A stretch of 64,000 nucleotides of DNA, from the NCBI GenBank assembly GCA_963677885.1, contig OY782500.1, forward strand, positions 5,022,001 through 5,086,000. The letters are read 5' to 3'. Position 1 is the stretch's first letter. The number at the start of each line of letters is the position of its first letter. This document shows, piece by piece, positions 35,619-44,019 of this stretch. The notes under the pieces are model-generated. The model did not search any database and was not told the origin of the DNA. It worked only from the letters and a program-made list of their open reading frames with translations. Made by a program: the position numbers and the translations under genes. The DNA is from UBA1351 sp963677885. Its GTDB lineage: Bacteria > Bacillota > Clostridia > Lachnospirales > Vallitaleaceae.

Positions 35619-36215
35619 ATGATTAGAAAATTATCGATAGTATTCATAATGTTAAGTTTATTTGGTTGTACTTCGAATTATGTGTCGCTCGATGAGTTTA
35701 ATGATTATACTGAGCAAATTGAAGAAGCTAGCGAAGAGATTAGTTCTTTGAATGAGAAAATTGAAAAGCTTAATAATAGTCTTGATGAGATATATAATCA
35801 ATTGGAACGTGTAAACATAGACAATATCACGCTTAAAGATCAAACTAACTTCGGAATAGAATTGGATACCATTATTTCAGTATCAGATAAGTTCATCAAT
35901 GCATTGAAGTCTAGTAACATGAATGAACTCGTCTCACTTGTAACTGATGGTAATACAAGTGGAGGGTTTGGTTTTAGTAGCGAAGGTGTTGAGAAAAATA
36001 ATGGAGAGAGGATTGATTTTATAGATGTTTTGGACAAGGAATTTAGATTGAAATCAATAGAAGTATCAGAATCTGATGATCAAATTGCAGTAAATTATTC
36101 AGTAATTAAAATTGGATATTCAATTGAAATAAATCCTGAATATTTTACACTTTTTTTAAGTAAGAACGATAGTGGTTGGCATATTGTAGATTATGATACG
36201 CCAAATTATTGGTAA
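35619..36215 (+). CDS. Cassette 18: coiled-coil lipoprotein
   Basis: A 198-residue lipoprotein. The signal peptide ends in LSLFGC (Cys 17). Residues about 30-75 form a coiled coil (EQIEEASEEISSLNEKIEKL). A C-terminal domain follows with ISVSDKFINALKSSNMNELVSLV and FLSKNDSGWHIVDYD, an NTF2/DUF4878-like pattern. Same architecture as cassette 4 on a smaller scale. The ATG at 35619 with AAAGGTG upstream is used. Confidence 0.75.
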   Translation: MIRKLSIVFIMLSLFGCTSNYVSLDEFNDYTEQIEEASEEISSLNEKIEKLNNSLDEIYNQLERVNIDNITLKDQTNFGIELDTIISVSDKFINALKSSNMNELVSLVTDGNTSGGFGFSSEGVEKNNGERIDFIDVLDKEFRLKSIEVSESDDQIAVNYSVIKIGYSIEINPEYFTLFLSKNDSGWHIVDYDTPNYW

Positions 36216-36233
36216 AGGGACGCATAATTCATC

Positions 36234-36363
36234 GTCTAACATACGATTCAGCAACACTGCGATCGCTAACCGAGTCGGAATCGCATTACCGGTTCAGCTA
36301 AAGCTTCACACGGATAAGCTCATCCTGTAAGCTCCTTGCGTCGTGAACCGAGGTCCGTTATCT
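36234..36363 (+). repeat. attC 18
   Basis: R'' GTCTAAC, R' GTTATCT. Class A variant as attC 2. Confidence 0.92.
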
Positions 36364-36392
36364 GAAATCTTTCACTAGAAGGGAATGGGGAT

Positions 36393-36812
36393 ATGCATAG
36401 GAAAATTATTTCGTTACTACTGATTGTTATATTCATGATTGTTTCTTTTTTTGTTATGGATGGTAAGAACCCTGGAAATGCAAGTTGGGTATTTCTACTA
36501 GTAAGTCCAATGATTTACTATATGTGTTTTGGAATTATCTGTAGTTTTGTCTTGAGAATCAGATTTCGCATTAAGATGGATTTACACTTATTTATATTTG
36601 TGTTGATTTTATTATATCTAATGCTAATACCAATTATATATTATAGTCCAATATCAATAATTGGTGGAGTTGAAAGTTTTTTTATGTTAAATAGGACAGC
36701 AGCAAGTATGCTTAAGCTAATTGCAATATTATTTGGCTTAATAGCAGGTGGGTTTATTAGAGGTTGGATCAAGGGAAGCTCTACAGAAGCTTCCGTTCAA
36801 GACATCAGATAA
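36393..36812 (+). CDS. Cassette 19: four-helix membrane protein
   Basis: A 139-residue, very hydrophobic protein with four probable membrane helices (about 5-21, 31-53, 65-85, 105-125). No family recognised. The TAA stop is formed by the attC R'' box, as in cassettes 3 and 9. Confidence 0.65.
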   Translation: MHRKIISLLLIVIFMIVSFFVMDGKNPGNASWVFLLVSPMIYYMCFGIICSFVLRIRFRIKMDLHLFIFVLILLYLMLIPIIYYSPISIIGGVESFFMLNRTAASMLKLIAILFGLIAGGFIRGWIKGSSTEASVQDIR

Positions 36813-36934
36813 CATACGATTCAGCGACACTGCGATCGCTAACCGAGCCGCCTACCGCATTAGGCCACCCAAAGGGTCCCGGCCATGAGCGGTGGCTGTA
36901 AGCTCCTTGCGTCGTGAACCGAGGTCCGTTATAC
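36807..36934 (+). repeat. attC 19
   Basis: R'' AGATAAC (contains the stop codon of cassette 19), R' GTTATAC. Class C. Confidence 0.92.
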
Positions 36935-36968
36935 GCCATTGATAGCTGTTAATAGAGGAGGGGAAAGG

Positions 36969-37664
36969 ATGAACAAGATTCGTATTTTTCATAAGATAAA
37001 TTATGACAATGCTTATGAACGTCATATTGAATATGAAGATTACATAATAGAATACAACACCAATACTTTGCTAACAGACGTCGTGAAGGATGTAAAGCAT
37101 AGTCAATTGAACATAAGAGATTATTATGATTTAAGCTTAAGAGCTCATTTGTATAACTGTGATGTACCCTATATATATCAAGATGGAAGTTTGGCTTGGA
37201 ATGTACGCATCAATGAAGTTAAAGTTATAGATGTTATAAAGACACATGAAATAGATGACACAATAATGGTCGAATCCTATATTGCATCCCATGGTGGTTA
37301 TTATCATCTAATGGATTTAGTAGAACTTTGGGAATCAATAGTTCCTGTTTTGCTTGAAATATCGAAGTATCTTGGAGTTTTGTTTGTATTTGAGAAAGCA
37401 ATTAATAAGATAAGTAAACTTTTCATAAAGAAGAAAGTTAGTCCAATGAATGTAATAGAACTAATTTTAACTAGAGAGATTTGGAATCAACATGAATTAG
37501 CCAAGTTGCTGGAACTTGAAATAGAACAAACCAAATGCTTATTGAAAGCGCTTGGATATAAATGGGATAAACAGAAGCTAGCCTATAGAAATGGAAATAT
37601 AAAGTTTGTTCATAATAAGTTTTCTCAGATGAGTGTTATCACTAAGAAAGAGTTTAAAGGATAG
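36969..37664 (+). CDS. Cassette 20: hypothetical protein with membrane-proximal helix and C-terminal HTH-like part
   Basis: A 231-residue protein starting at 36969 behind GAGGAGGGG. A mixed N-terminal domain is followed by a moderately hydrophobic segment (ESIVPVLLEISKYLGVLFVFEKAI, about 128-152) and a C-terminal helical part (IWNQHELAKLLELEIEQTKCLLKALGYKWD) that could bind DNA. No family recognised. Confidence 0.65.
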   Translation: MNKIRIFHKINYDNAYERHIEYEDYIIEYNTNTLLTDVVKDVKHSQLNIRDYYDLSLRAHLYNCDVPYIYQDGSLAWNVRINEVKVIDVIKTHEIDDTIMVESYIASHGGYYHLMDLVELWESIVPVLLEISKYLGVLFVFEKAINKISKLFIKKKVSPMNVIELILTREIWNQHELAKLLELEIEQTKCLLKALGYKWDKQKLAYRNGNIKFVHNKFSQMSVITKKEFKG

Positions 37665-37687
37665 GAATGACAGACGCTATAAACGGC

Positions 37688-37814
37688 GTATAACATACGA
37701 TTTAGCAACACTGCGATCGCTAACCGAGTCGGCACTGCATTAGCCCACCCAAAGGGTCCCGGGCATGAGCAGCACCTGTAAGCTCCTTGCGTCGTAAACC
37801 GAAGACCGTTATGG
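37688..37814 (+). repeat. attC 20
   Basis: R'' GTATAAC, R' GTTATGG. Class B. Confidence 0.92.
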
Positions 37815-37847
37815 GAAATTATTTCTTCGATAAGAAAGGAGAAGGCT

Positions 37848-38534
37848 GTGGAGATATTTAAAGTTACTGGAGCAATACTAATGAGTTTTGGTGGAGCAGG
37901 AGTAATATTATTTGCGTTATCTAGCTGGCTAGGAAAGGTCTGGGCTTCACGAATCCTAGCTAATGAGAAACAAGAGCATACTAAAGAGATTGAGAGTTAC
38001 AAGCATAAGCTTAAAGTTGAAATCAGTGAATTGCAGATGATGAATGACAAATCTGTTTATGTTTCGAAGACTCAATATGATAAGGAGTTCGAGATATATT
38101 TAAGTATTTGGGAAAGCTTCGTTGAACTTAGATTTGCTACGGGTAGTTTGTATCCCCAAGGTCTTGTTCATGTTCCTAATGACCCAGATGAGAAGCAAGA
38201 ATATCTTGACGATAAATACAAGAAATTTAGTGATGCTTATGACAGTTTCATCAATCAAATCTATAAATTTGCTCCATTTTACAAAGAAGAATTTTACGAT
38301 GAATTTGAGGAGTTTCGACAGATTTGCTATAGAGTTTTTCTTTTGTATAAGAAGTATAATTATGATAAATACAACAGTTTAACTTATGCAGCTGTTAAAG
38401 ATACAATGAATCTTACAATTAAAGAGTCAAACTTCGTATATGATGAATCTCATAATTTAATGAAAGAAAAGTATGAGAAGTTAAGGATTAATATTCATGA
38501 TTATTTGATATCGTTACAAATCAGTCAGAACTAA
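37848..38534 (+). CDS. Cassette 21: membrane-anchored coiled-coil protein
   Basis: A 228-residue protein with one N-terminal membrane helix (ILMSFGGAGVILFALSSWLG, about 10-29) and a long helical cytoplasmic part with coiled-coil character (NEKQEHTKEIESYKHKLKVE). Similar one-helix proteins are frequent solo genes in mobile regions; function unknown. The start is a GTG behind AAAGGAG. Confidence 0.7.
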   Translation: MEIFKVTGAILMSFGGAGVILFALSSWLGKVWASRILANEKQEHTKEIESYKHKLKVEISELQMMNDKSVYVSKTQYDKEFEIYLSIWESFVELRFATGSLYPQGLVHVPNDPDEKQEYLDDKYKKFSDAYDSFINQIYKFAPFYKEEFYDEFEEFRQICYRVFLLYKKYNYDKYNSLTYAAVKDTMNLTIKESNFVYDESHNLMKEKYEKLRINIHDYLISLQISQN

Positions 38535-38538
38535 CTTC

Positions 38539-38667
38539 CCATAACATACGATTTCCAACACTGCGATCGCTAACCGAGACGGGGTCGCATTAGCGGTTCA
38601 GCTAAAGCTTCACACGCATGAGCTCGCCCTGTAAGCTCCTTGCGTCGTAAACCGAAGACCGTTATCT
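38539..38667 (+). repeat. attC 21
   Basis: R'' CCATAAC, R' GTTATCT. Class A. Confidence 0.92.
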
Positions 38668-38742
38668 GAAAGCGTTCCTTTCTTATGGACGAACGGAAAT
38701 ATTATTAAATCTACATATTTTTGACATATTTTTGATAATAAG

Positions 38743-38771
38743 ATGACAGCGAACTTGTGTTCTAGTATAAT
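38743..38771 (+). promoter_or_regulatory. Toxin promoter, cassette 22
   Basis: ATGACA, 17-base spacer, TATAAT. The same promoter is conserved in cassettes 23 and 24. Confidence 0.7.
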
Positions 38772-38844
38772 GAATGCAGGTGCTACATCTGTTAAGACGG
38801 AACTGGCGGTTAGTCACTCCCAAAGAAAGATAGGGGGTGATATT

Positions 38845-38961
38845 ATGGATATTTCTGCAATCGAATTTCTGACTGTTGTAGGTACAATCGTGACAATTGT
38901 TGCGAGAGTGTTATATATCAGATCTCAAATTCGTTCTAAGAACGGACATAATAAAAAGTAA
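38845..38961 (+). CDS. Cassette 22: type I toxin, par/Fst-style (copy 1 of 3)
   Basis: A 38-residue peptide: one hydrophobic helix (IEFLTVVGTIVTIVARVLYI) and a basic tail (RSQIRSKNGHNKK), the usual shape of membrane-active type I toxins. The ATG follows GATAGGGGGTGAT. The mRNA leader carries GGTGCTAC (38779) and CGGTTAG (38807), and both also occur near the 5' end of a convergent antisense RNA, as in the par locus of pAD1. The stop codon lies in the shared terminator hairpin. The sequence itself is not obviously Fst. Confidence 0.75.
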   Translation: MDISAIEFLTVVGTIVTIVARVLYIRSQIRSKNGHNKK

Positions 38962-38987
38962 CCGCCCCGACCAAGAGTAGGTTACTT
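38956..38987. terminator. Bidirectional terminator, cassette 22
   Basis: AAGTAACC/GGTTACTT stem overlapping the toxin stop codon; conserved at 39521-39552 and 40087-40118. Confidence 0.6.
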
Positions 38988-39032
38988 TAGAGTAATTACA
39001 TTGGGCTAACCGTCAGGTAGCACCTTTTTTCT
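38956..39032 (-). ncRNA. Antisense antitoxin RNA, cassette 22
   Basis: A minus-strand promoter (TTGAAC, 17-base spacer, TATAAT; + coordinates 39039-39067) would start a transcript near 39032 that reads GGTGCTAC and CGGTTAG and stops in the shared hairpin, about 75 bases long. It is convergent with and overlaps the 3' end of the toxin mRNA. Confidence 0.65.
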
Positions 39033-39113
39033 ATCTTTATTATACATCAGTGTAGTTGAATGTTCAAGAGGTGCAAGTAAGACGTCGCCATAAGACAGTC
39101 AAGGAAAGCCATC

Positions 39114-39243
39114 AGATAACATACGATTTAACAACACTGCGATCGCTAACCGAGACGGAATCGCATTAGCAGTTCAGCTAAAGCTTCACACGCATGAGCT
39201 CATCCTGTAAGCTCCTTGCGTCGTAAACCGAAGACCGTTATGT
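39114..39243 (+). repeat. attC 22
   Basis: R'' AGATAAC, R' GTTATGT. Class A with a GGAATCGC arm. Confidence 0.92.
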
Positions 39244-39306
39244 GAAAGCTTTCCTTTCTTTCAGCAAACGGAATTCTTACTAAATTTTCATGTTTTTGAT
39301 AATAAG

Positions 39307-39335
39307 ATGACAGCGAATGTGTGTTCTGATATAAT
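39307..39335 (+). promoter_or_regulatory. Toxin promoter, cassette 23
   Basis: ATGACA, 17 bases, TATAAT. Confidence 0.7.
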
Positions 39336-39409
39336 GAACACAAGGTGCTACATCTGTTAAGACGGAACTGGCGGTTAGTCACTCCCAGAGAAAGATAGGG
39401 GGTGATATT

Positions 39410-39526
39410 ATGGATATTTCTGCAATCGAATTTCTGACTGTTGTTGGTACAATCGTGACTATTGTTGCGAGAGTGTTATATATCAGATCTCAAATTCGTT
39501 CTAAGAACGGACATAATAAAAAGTAA
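39410..39526 (+). CDS. Cassette 23: type I toxin, par/Fst-style (copy 2 of 3)
   Basis: The same 38-residue peptide as cassette 22. Leader, promoters and terminator are conserved with scattered base changes, mostly outside the functional elements. Its attC is a different class (D), so this is a separate cassette and not a simple tandem repeat. Confidence 0.75.
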   Translation: MDISAIEFLTVVGTIVTIVARVLYIRSQIRSKNGHNKK

Positions 39527-39597
39527 CCGCCCTGTCCAAAGATCGGTTACTTTAGAGTAAACATCTAGGGCTAACCGTCAGGTAGCACCTTTTTTCT
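39521..39597 (-). ncRNA. Antisense antitoxin RNA, cassette 23
   Basis: Minus-strand promoter TTGAAC-17-TATAAT at 39604-39632; transcript ends in the AAGTAACC/GGTTACTT hairpin. Confidence 0.65.
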
Positions 39598-39678
39598 AAG
39601 TTCATTATACATCAGTGAACCAGAATGTTCAAGAGGTGCTAGTATCGTATCGCAATAGGACGGTCAAGGAAAGCCCTC

Positions 39679-39808
39679 ACATAACATACGATTTAACAAC
39701 ACTGCGATCGCTAACCGAGTCGACTCTGCATTAGGTGTTCGGCTAAAGCCTCACAACCATGAGCAGAGCCTGTAAGCTCCTTGCGTCGTAAACCGAAGAC
39801 CGTTATAT
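39679..39808 (+). repeat. attC 23
   Basis: R'' ACATAAC, R' GTTATAT. Class D. Confidence 0.92.
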
Positions 39809-39872
39809 GAAAGCTTTCCTTTCTGTTGAACAAACGGGAATCTTACTAAATTTACATATTTTTGATAATAAG

Positions 39873-39901
39873 ATGACAGCGAATGTGTGTTCTGATATAA
39901 T
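39873..39901 (+). promoter_or_regulatory. Toxin promoter, cassette 24
   Basis: ATGACA, 17 bases, TATAAT. Confidence 0.7.
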
Positions 39902-39975
39902 GAATGCAAGGTGCTACATCTGTTAAGACGGAACTGGCGGTTAGTCACTCCCAAAGAAAGATAGGGGGTGATATT

Positions 39976-40092
39976 ATGGAGATTTCTGCAATCGAATTTC
40001 TGACTGTAGTTGGTACAATCGTGACTATTGCTGCGAGAGTGTTATATATAAAGTCTCAAATTCGTTCTAAGAACGGACATAATAAAAAGTAA
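39976..40092 (+). CDS. Cassette 24: type I toxin, par/Fst-style (copy 3 of 3)
   Basis: A 38-residue variant of the cassette 22 peptide with three substitutions (D2E, V/A in the helix, R/K after it). All regulatory parts are kept. Three related but non-identical loci side by side raise the question whether each antitoxin acts only on its own toxin. Confidence 0.75.
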   Translation: MEISAIEFLTVVGTIVTIAARVLYIKSQIRSKNGHNKK

Positions 40093-40163
40093 CCGCCCTG
40101 TCCAAAGATCGGTTACTTTAGAGTAAACATCTAGGGCTAACCGTCAGGTAGCACCTTTTTTCT
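40087..40163 (-). ncRNA. Antisense antitoxin RNA, cassette 24
   Basis: Minus-strand promoter TTGAAC-17-TATAAT at 40170-40198; transcript ends in the shared hairpin. Confidence 0.65.
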
Positions 40164-40244
40164 AAGTACATTATACATCAGTGAACCGGAATGTTCAAGA
40201 GGTGCGAGTATTGTATCGCTATAGGACGGTCAAGGAAAGCCATC

Positions 40245-40374
40245 ACATAACATACGATTTAACAACACTGCGATCGCTAACCGAGTCAGGCCTGCATTAG
40301 GTGTTCGGCTAAAGCCTCACAACCATAAGCAGACCTTGTAAGCTCCTTGCGTCGTAAACCGAAGAACGTTATAT
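40245..40374 (+). repeat. attC 24
   Basis: R'' ACATAAC, R' GTTATAT. Class D. Cassette start and end differ by one transition. Confidence 0.92.
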
Positions 40375-40438
40375 GAAAGAATAAGTCTGTTATTTGGTGT
40401 AGATTGACATAGATGATTATAAGAAAGGTGATTTTTAT

Positions 40439-40735
40439 ATGAATAGAGTCAATGATGTTTTAGATTATATAAGAGATACCTTTGATAACTATATGTATCC
40501 ATTTATCGGATTGTACAGTATTGGATTTTCGCTACTATTTTTGAGGAAGATTGTTGAAAGTGTAATCAATATAGATCTTATTAGTCTTTTTATCGTTATG
40601 CTAGGAATCGTTATCGTTGTACCATTTACATGGGGATTCTTATTAGTTTTCCAATTTATGGCTAGGGCTATAGGCTTTGATAAGCAAGTTGCGAGTATTC
40701 TAAAGAATGACAAGTATCTGAGAAAGGATAAGTAA
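40439..40735 (+). CDS. Cassette 25: two-helix membrane protein
   Basis: A 98-residue protein with two membrane helices (about 20-38, FIGLYSIGFSLLFLRKIV, and 46-75, LISLFIVMLGIVIVVPFTWGF in order) and a lysine-rich C-terminus. No family recognised. AAAGGTG precedes the ATG. Confidence 0.65.
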   Translation: MNRVNDVLDYIRDTFDNYMYPFIGLYSIGFSLLFLRKIVESVINIDLISLFIVMLGIVIVVPFTWGFLLVFQFMARAIGFDKQVASILKNDKYLRKDK

Positions 40736-40761
40736 GCCTCAAGGGGACGACTTATTCCTTC

Positions 40762-40887
40762 ATATAACATACGATTTCCAACACTACGATCGCTAACCGA
40801 GTCGGCACTGTATTAGCCCACCCAAAGGGTCCCGGGCATGAGCAGTACCTGTAAGCTCCTTGCGTCGTAAACCGAAGAACGTTAGAC
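40762..40887 (+). repeat. attC 25
   Basis: R'' ATATAAC, R' GTTAGAC. Class B. Confidence 0.92.
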
Positions 40888-40923
40888 GACATATTACACT
40901 TTGCTTGGAATGGAGGAACTTTA

Positions 40924-41388
40924 TTGATTGATGAAGTTGATATTATGCAAACCATTAAGAGATTGGATAAACTTGCAAACTCAAGAGCGGTTATCATTAT
41001 TGTTGGTATAACTACTGTACTTGCTGTAATGCTTAATATTTTACTAGATGAGTTAATGACCTTTATTGTGATACCGTTCGGGATTTTTATCTCATTTTTT
41101 ATGTACATGGTGATTTCTATTGTTAATCTAAACTCAAAGATATTCAAGTATGTAGCTCTACATCATAATGCAGACTTCAAAGAGTTCAGTAATAAGAATT
41201 TTGTATCTAGTATATCGAATAACCGACTATCACTTTTTGTGAGATCGAGGAGTTTTAGTGTACAGTCAGAGGTTGATGAATTATTAAGGAAATCGTATAT
41301 AAATCTTGATAGGAAACTAACGGTTAAAGTATTTGGCCAATTTTTTCTTCTGATTGTAGGTATAATCATATCTTTTTTTGTTGGCTAG
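40924..41388 (+). CDS. Cassette 26: membrane protein
   Basis: A 154-residue protein with a TTG start behind GGAGG. Membrane helices at about 22-40 (AVIIIVGITTVLAVMLNILL), 43-65 (LMTFIVIPFGIFISFFMYMVI) and 135-153 at the very end (FGQFFLLIVGIIISFFVG), with a soluble loop of about 65 residues between. No family recognised. Confidence 0.65.
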   Translation: MIDEVDIMQTIKRLDKLANSRAVIIIVGITTVLAVMLNILLDELMTFIVIPFGIFISFFMYMVISIVNLNSKIFKYVALHHNADFKEFSNKNFVSSISNNRLSLFVRSRSFSVQSEVDELLRKSYINLDRKLTVKVFGQFFLLIVGIIISFFVG

Positions 41389-41406
41389 ATGGCGTGAAAT
41401 ACGATC

Positions 41407-41537
41407 GTCTAACATACGATTTAGCAACACTGCGATCGCTAACCGAGTCGCCTACTGCATTAGGTGTTCAGCTGAAGCTTCACAACCATAAGCAGTGGCT
41501 GTAAGCTCCTTGCGTCGTAAACCGAAGACCGTTATGC
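41407..41537 (+). repeat. attC 26
   Basis: R'' GTCTAAC, R' GTTATGC. Class D-like loop with AGCTGAAGCT. Confidence 0.92.
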
Positions 41538-41584
41538 GACATAAACCGCTACTTTTAAAAGCTGACAAATATTGGGAGAATGAA

Positions 41585-42106
41585 ATGTCAAATATGTATG
41601 ATAAGAACCTTGAACTTTTAAACAAGCTTATTGATGTACGAAACCAGGACACACCACAGAAAATGACTAAGGAGCTCCAAAGTGAAATTATGGGTTTCAT
41701 GGATAGTATGAATGGAGATATTATAAGTACTTTGTCAATAAGTCTTGATAAATGGGCGGCAAACATCTATGAATACATAAAGGATACAATTAATCTCTAT
41801 CTGGAATATCATTTACAAGGACGTTGTTCGGGTGTTGTTATAAAGTTTTCGCAAAGGAAATCTCCAGTAATTGAGTTCAAATTGGATGGACTGTATCAGA
41901 TTCTTGATTTCGAGAAATTTAAGTATGGAACAGACGAAGGCAATAGAGAGTCTCATAGAGAATGTTATTATAGAGATGAATCCATTTGGTATGAGTTCAC
42001 GAATAGTGAGTATGCAGATAAGTATGTGGAATGTATAGATTTAGTAGTAAACTTTTTGACTAATGAATTTCCTAACCTATCTTTTAAGAGAGAGTTAATA
42101 GATTAA
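41585..42106 (+). CDS. Cassette 27: hypothetical soluble protein
   Basis: A 173-residue protein starting at 41585 behind GGGAGAATGAA; the frame open from 41495 is attC sequence. Helical N-terminal half, then strands (GVVIKFSQRKSPVIEFKLDGLYQIL) and YVECIDLVVNFLTNEFPNLSFK. No family recognised. Confidence 0.65.
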   Translation: MSNMYDKNLELLNKLIDVRNQDTPQKMTKELQSEIMGFMDSMNGDIISTLSISLDKWAANIYEYIKDTINLYLEYHLQGRCSGVVIKFSQRKSPVIEFKLDGLYQILDFEKFKYGTDEGNRESHRECYYRDESIWYEFTNSEYADKYVECIDLVVNFLTNEFPNLSFKRELID

Positions 42107-42165
42107 TTTGCTTACATCTGATGTGGTAAAGAATGTGAATTTTGGAAGCTTCCGCAGTTTCCGAC

Positions 42166-42292
42166 GCATAACATACGATTTAACAACACTGCGATCGCTA
42201 ACCGAGTCGGCACTGCATTAGCCCACCCAAAGGGTCCCGGGCATGAGCAGTACCTGTAAGCTCCTTGCGTCGTAAACCGAAGACCGTTATGT
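42166..42292 (+). repeat. attC 27
   Basis: R'' GCATAAC, R' GTTATGT. Class B. Confidence 0.92.
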
Positions 42293-42328
42293 GACATTAT
42301 ACACTTTGCTAGAAATCAAGGTATAGTT

Positions 42329-42628
42329 ATGATCAGTGAGAAATATAGAAAGAAGTGGAATAGCCTTTCAAGAGTCAATAAAGTAATTATAGCAAGTAGA
42401 TATGTTCTCAGCATTGTGGTTCTTATTTTATGTGTTTTAGGACTAACAGGCGTATATAATATTACTTTAACAAACAATATTGTTATGCCAATTATGGGGA
42501 TTGTATTTTTCTTACAAGGACTTTTTGTATATAAGAGAAATAAGCCACAGGCAATTGTAAGTTTCGGCATGACGTTTTTTATAATAATAACAACAGTGTT
42601 TGTTTATAGCTTATATTTTAGGCATTAA
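42329..42628 (+). CDS. Cassette 28: three-helix membrane protein
   Basis: A 99-residue protein with an N-terminal basic segment and three membrane helices (about 24-42, 50-66 and 76-95). Similar in layout to DUF3953-like small membrane proteins, without a firm match. Confidence 0.62.
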   Translation: MISEKYRKKWNSLSRVNKVIIASRYVLSIVVLILCVLGLTGVYNITLTNNIVMPIMGIVFFLQGLFVYKRNKPQAIVSFGMTFFIIITTVFVYSLYFRH

Positions 42629-42661
42629 GGACATTTTCGGTTGCTGGCGTGTATAACGATC

Positions 42662-42789
42662 ACATAACATACGATTCAACAACACTGCGGTCGCTAACCG
42701 AGTCGCCTGCTGCATTAGGCCACCCAAAGGGTCCCGGCCATGAGCAGCGGCTGTAAGCTCCTTGCGTCGTGAACCGAGATCCGTTAGGC
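42662..42789 (+). repeat. attC 28
   Basis: R'' ACATAAC, R' GTTAGGC. Class C. Confidence 0.92.
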
Positions 42790-42825
42790 GAAAGTTTATA
42801 CTTTGAAATGTAGAAAGTAGGACAT

Positions 42826-43278
42826 ATGAGAACATTTTCCAAGATTAAATCTATGATAGCGATATTTTTAGTTATTACAACAATGTTCTTGATGGCATAT
42901 ATCTTTAATCCGGTAGAGAATATTTTTGTTGCAATAATTGCGTGGCTAGTGACCTTAATAACGATATATCTTTTGAGGTATAGAATTTATAGATTCGATA
43001 TTTCAAAGGATGAACTCGTTTACTATAGATTGCTTGGTCATAAGAATACAATATTTCTTAGAGATTTGACTAAGATTGAGTTCGAAGGAGTAGCATTTAG
43101 AAGCCGGTGGTTAGTAATCAGTCTTTTTGTTGGAGATGACAGAATCTTTTTTACTGATATAAGCACGTTTCAGAATGTGGACTTTATTAAGCAGATAATT
43201 AAGTATGCTTCTTATCATGGTTATAAGCTGATGTTTGATGAAACATCTCAGAAGTTGATAGAAGATATGGGTAAGTAA
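42826..43278 (+). CDS. Cassette 29: two-helix membrane protein with PH-like domain (copy 3 of 3)
   Basis: Protein identical to cassette 2, about 18.7 kb away, with the same upstream bases (GAGATCC before GTTAGGC) and the same attC. A recent duplication by excision and reinsertion, or independent capture of the same cassette. Confidence 0.75.
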   Translation: MRTFSKIKSMIAIFLVITTMFLMAYIFNPVENIFVAIIAWLVTLITIYLLRYRIYRFDISKDELVYYRLLGHKNTIFLRDLTKIEFEGVAFRSRWLVISLFVGDDRIFFTDISTFQNVDFIKQIIKYASYHGYKLMFDETSQKLIEDMGK

Positions 43279-43302
43279 CTGGCAGTTGGCGTATAAACCT
43301 TC

Positions 43303-43431
43303 GCCTAACATACGATTTCCAACACTGCGATCGCTAACCGAGTCGGAATCGCATTACCGGTTCAGCTAAAGCTTCACTCGGATGAGCTCATCCTGTAAGC
43401 TCCTTGCGTCGTAAACCGAAGACCGTTAGGC
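43303..43431 (+). repeat. attC 29
   Basis: R'' GCCTAAC, R' GTTAGGC. Same class A variant as attC 2. Confidence 0.92.
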
Positions 43432-43486
43432 AACACAATCAACTGCGGTGTTTTTGGAAATAAGGATTTATATTATAGGGGGATAT

Positions 43487-43918
43487 ATGGGAAGAAGAAA
43501 GTTTTTTTATATTGGAGTTCTTACGTTGATATCTTTTATACCGCAAGCTATTGATGATTTCATGAGTGCGTATGCAAATTCTTACAAGTTATATGATTTG
43601 ATTAATATTTTGGTGACATCAATAATTCTTGTTATTGCAATAGCCCTTGCAAGAAAGCCGATTAATTTTATTGAAGATGTTAATGAGAATGTTGTTAGAG
43701 GATTTAGGTCAAGAAGTTTATTAGTAGTTGTACTACAGGGGATTATGGTGTTGCTTCTTATCTTCATAAATGGTGGATTTTTACTTGACCTTATACCAGA
43801 GGATAACTGGATGATTATTTGGATGTTTTCGTATATGACAAGGTATATATTTGTGATTGTTATAGTGGTACTTAATATTGTTTCATATAGTAAAGGGAAG
43901 AAATTAATAATAAGCTGA
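43487..43918 (+). CDS. Cassette 30, first gene: four-helix membrane protein
   Basis: A 143-residue protein with four membrane helices (about 7-23, 38-55, 75-98, 112-135), starting at 43487 behind TAGGGGG. No family recognised. It shares its cassette with a lipoprotein gene about 100 bases downstream. Confidence 0.62.
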   Translation: MGRRKFFYIGVLTLISFIPQAIDDFMSAYANSYKLYDLINILVTSIILVIAIALARKPINFIEDVNENVVRGFRSRSLLVVVLQGIMVLLLIFINGGFLLDLIPEDNWMIIWMFSYMTRYIFVIVIVVLNIVSYSKGKKLIIS

Positions 43919-44019
43919 TTTAAGTTATAACGAAATAGTCTATTCAATGAATGCTTAGAATGAATGAAACTTCTTACACTGTGATGTGAACCATAGTAAC
44001 GTAGATAAAGGGGTTATAA

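Noticed and set aside
40245..40374. Tandem duplication explaining cassettes 22-24
   Set aside because: The three units have different attC classes (A, D, D) and different start/end tags, so they behave as separate cassettes, not as a slipped repeat.
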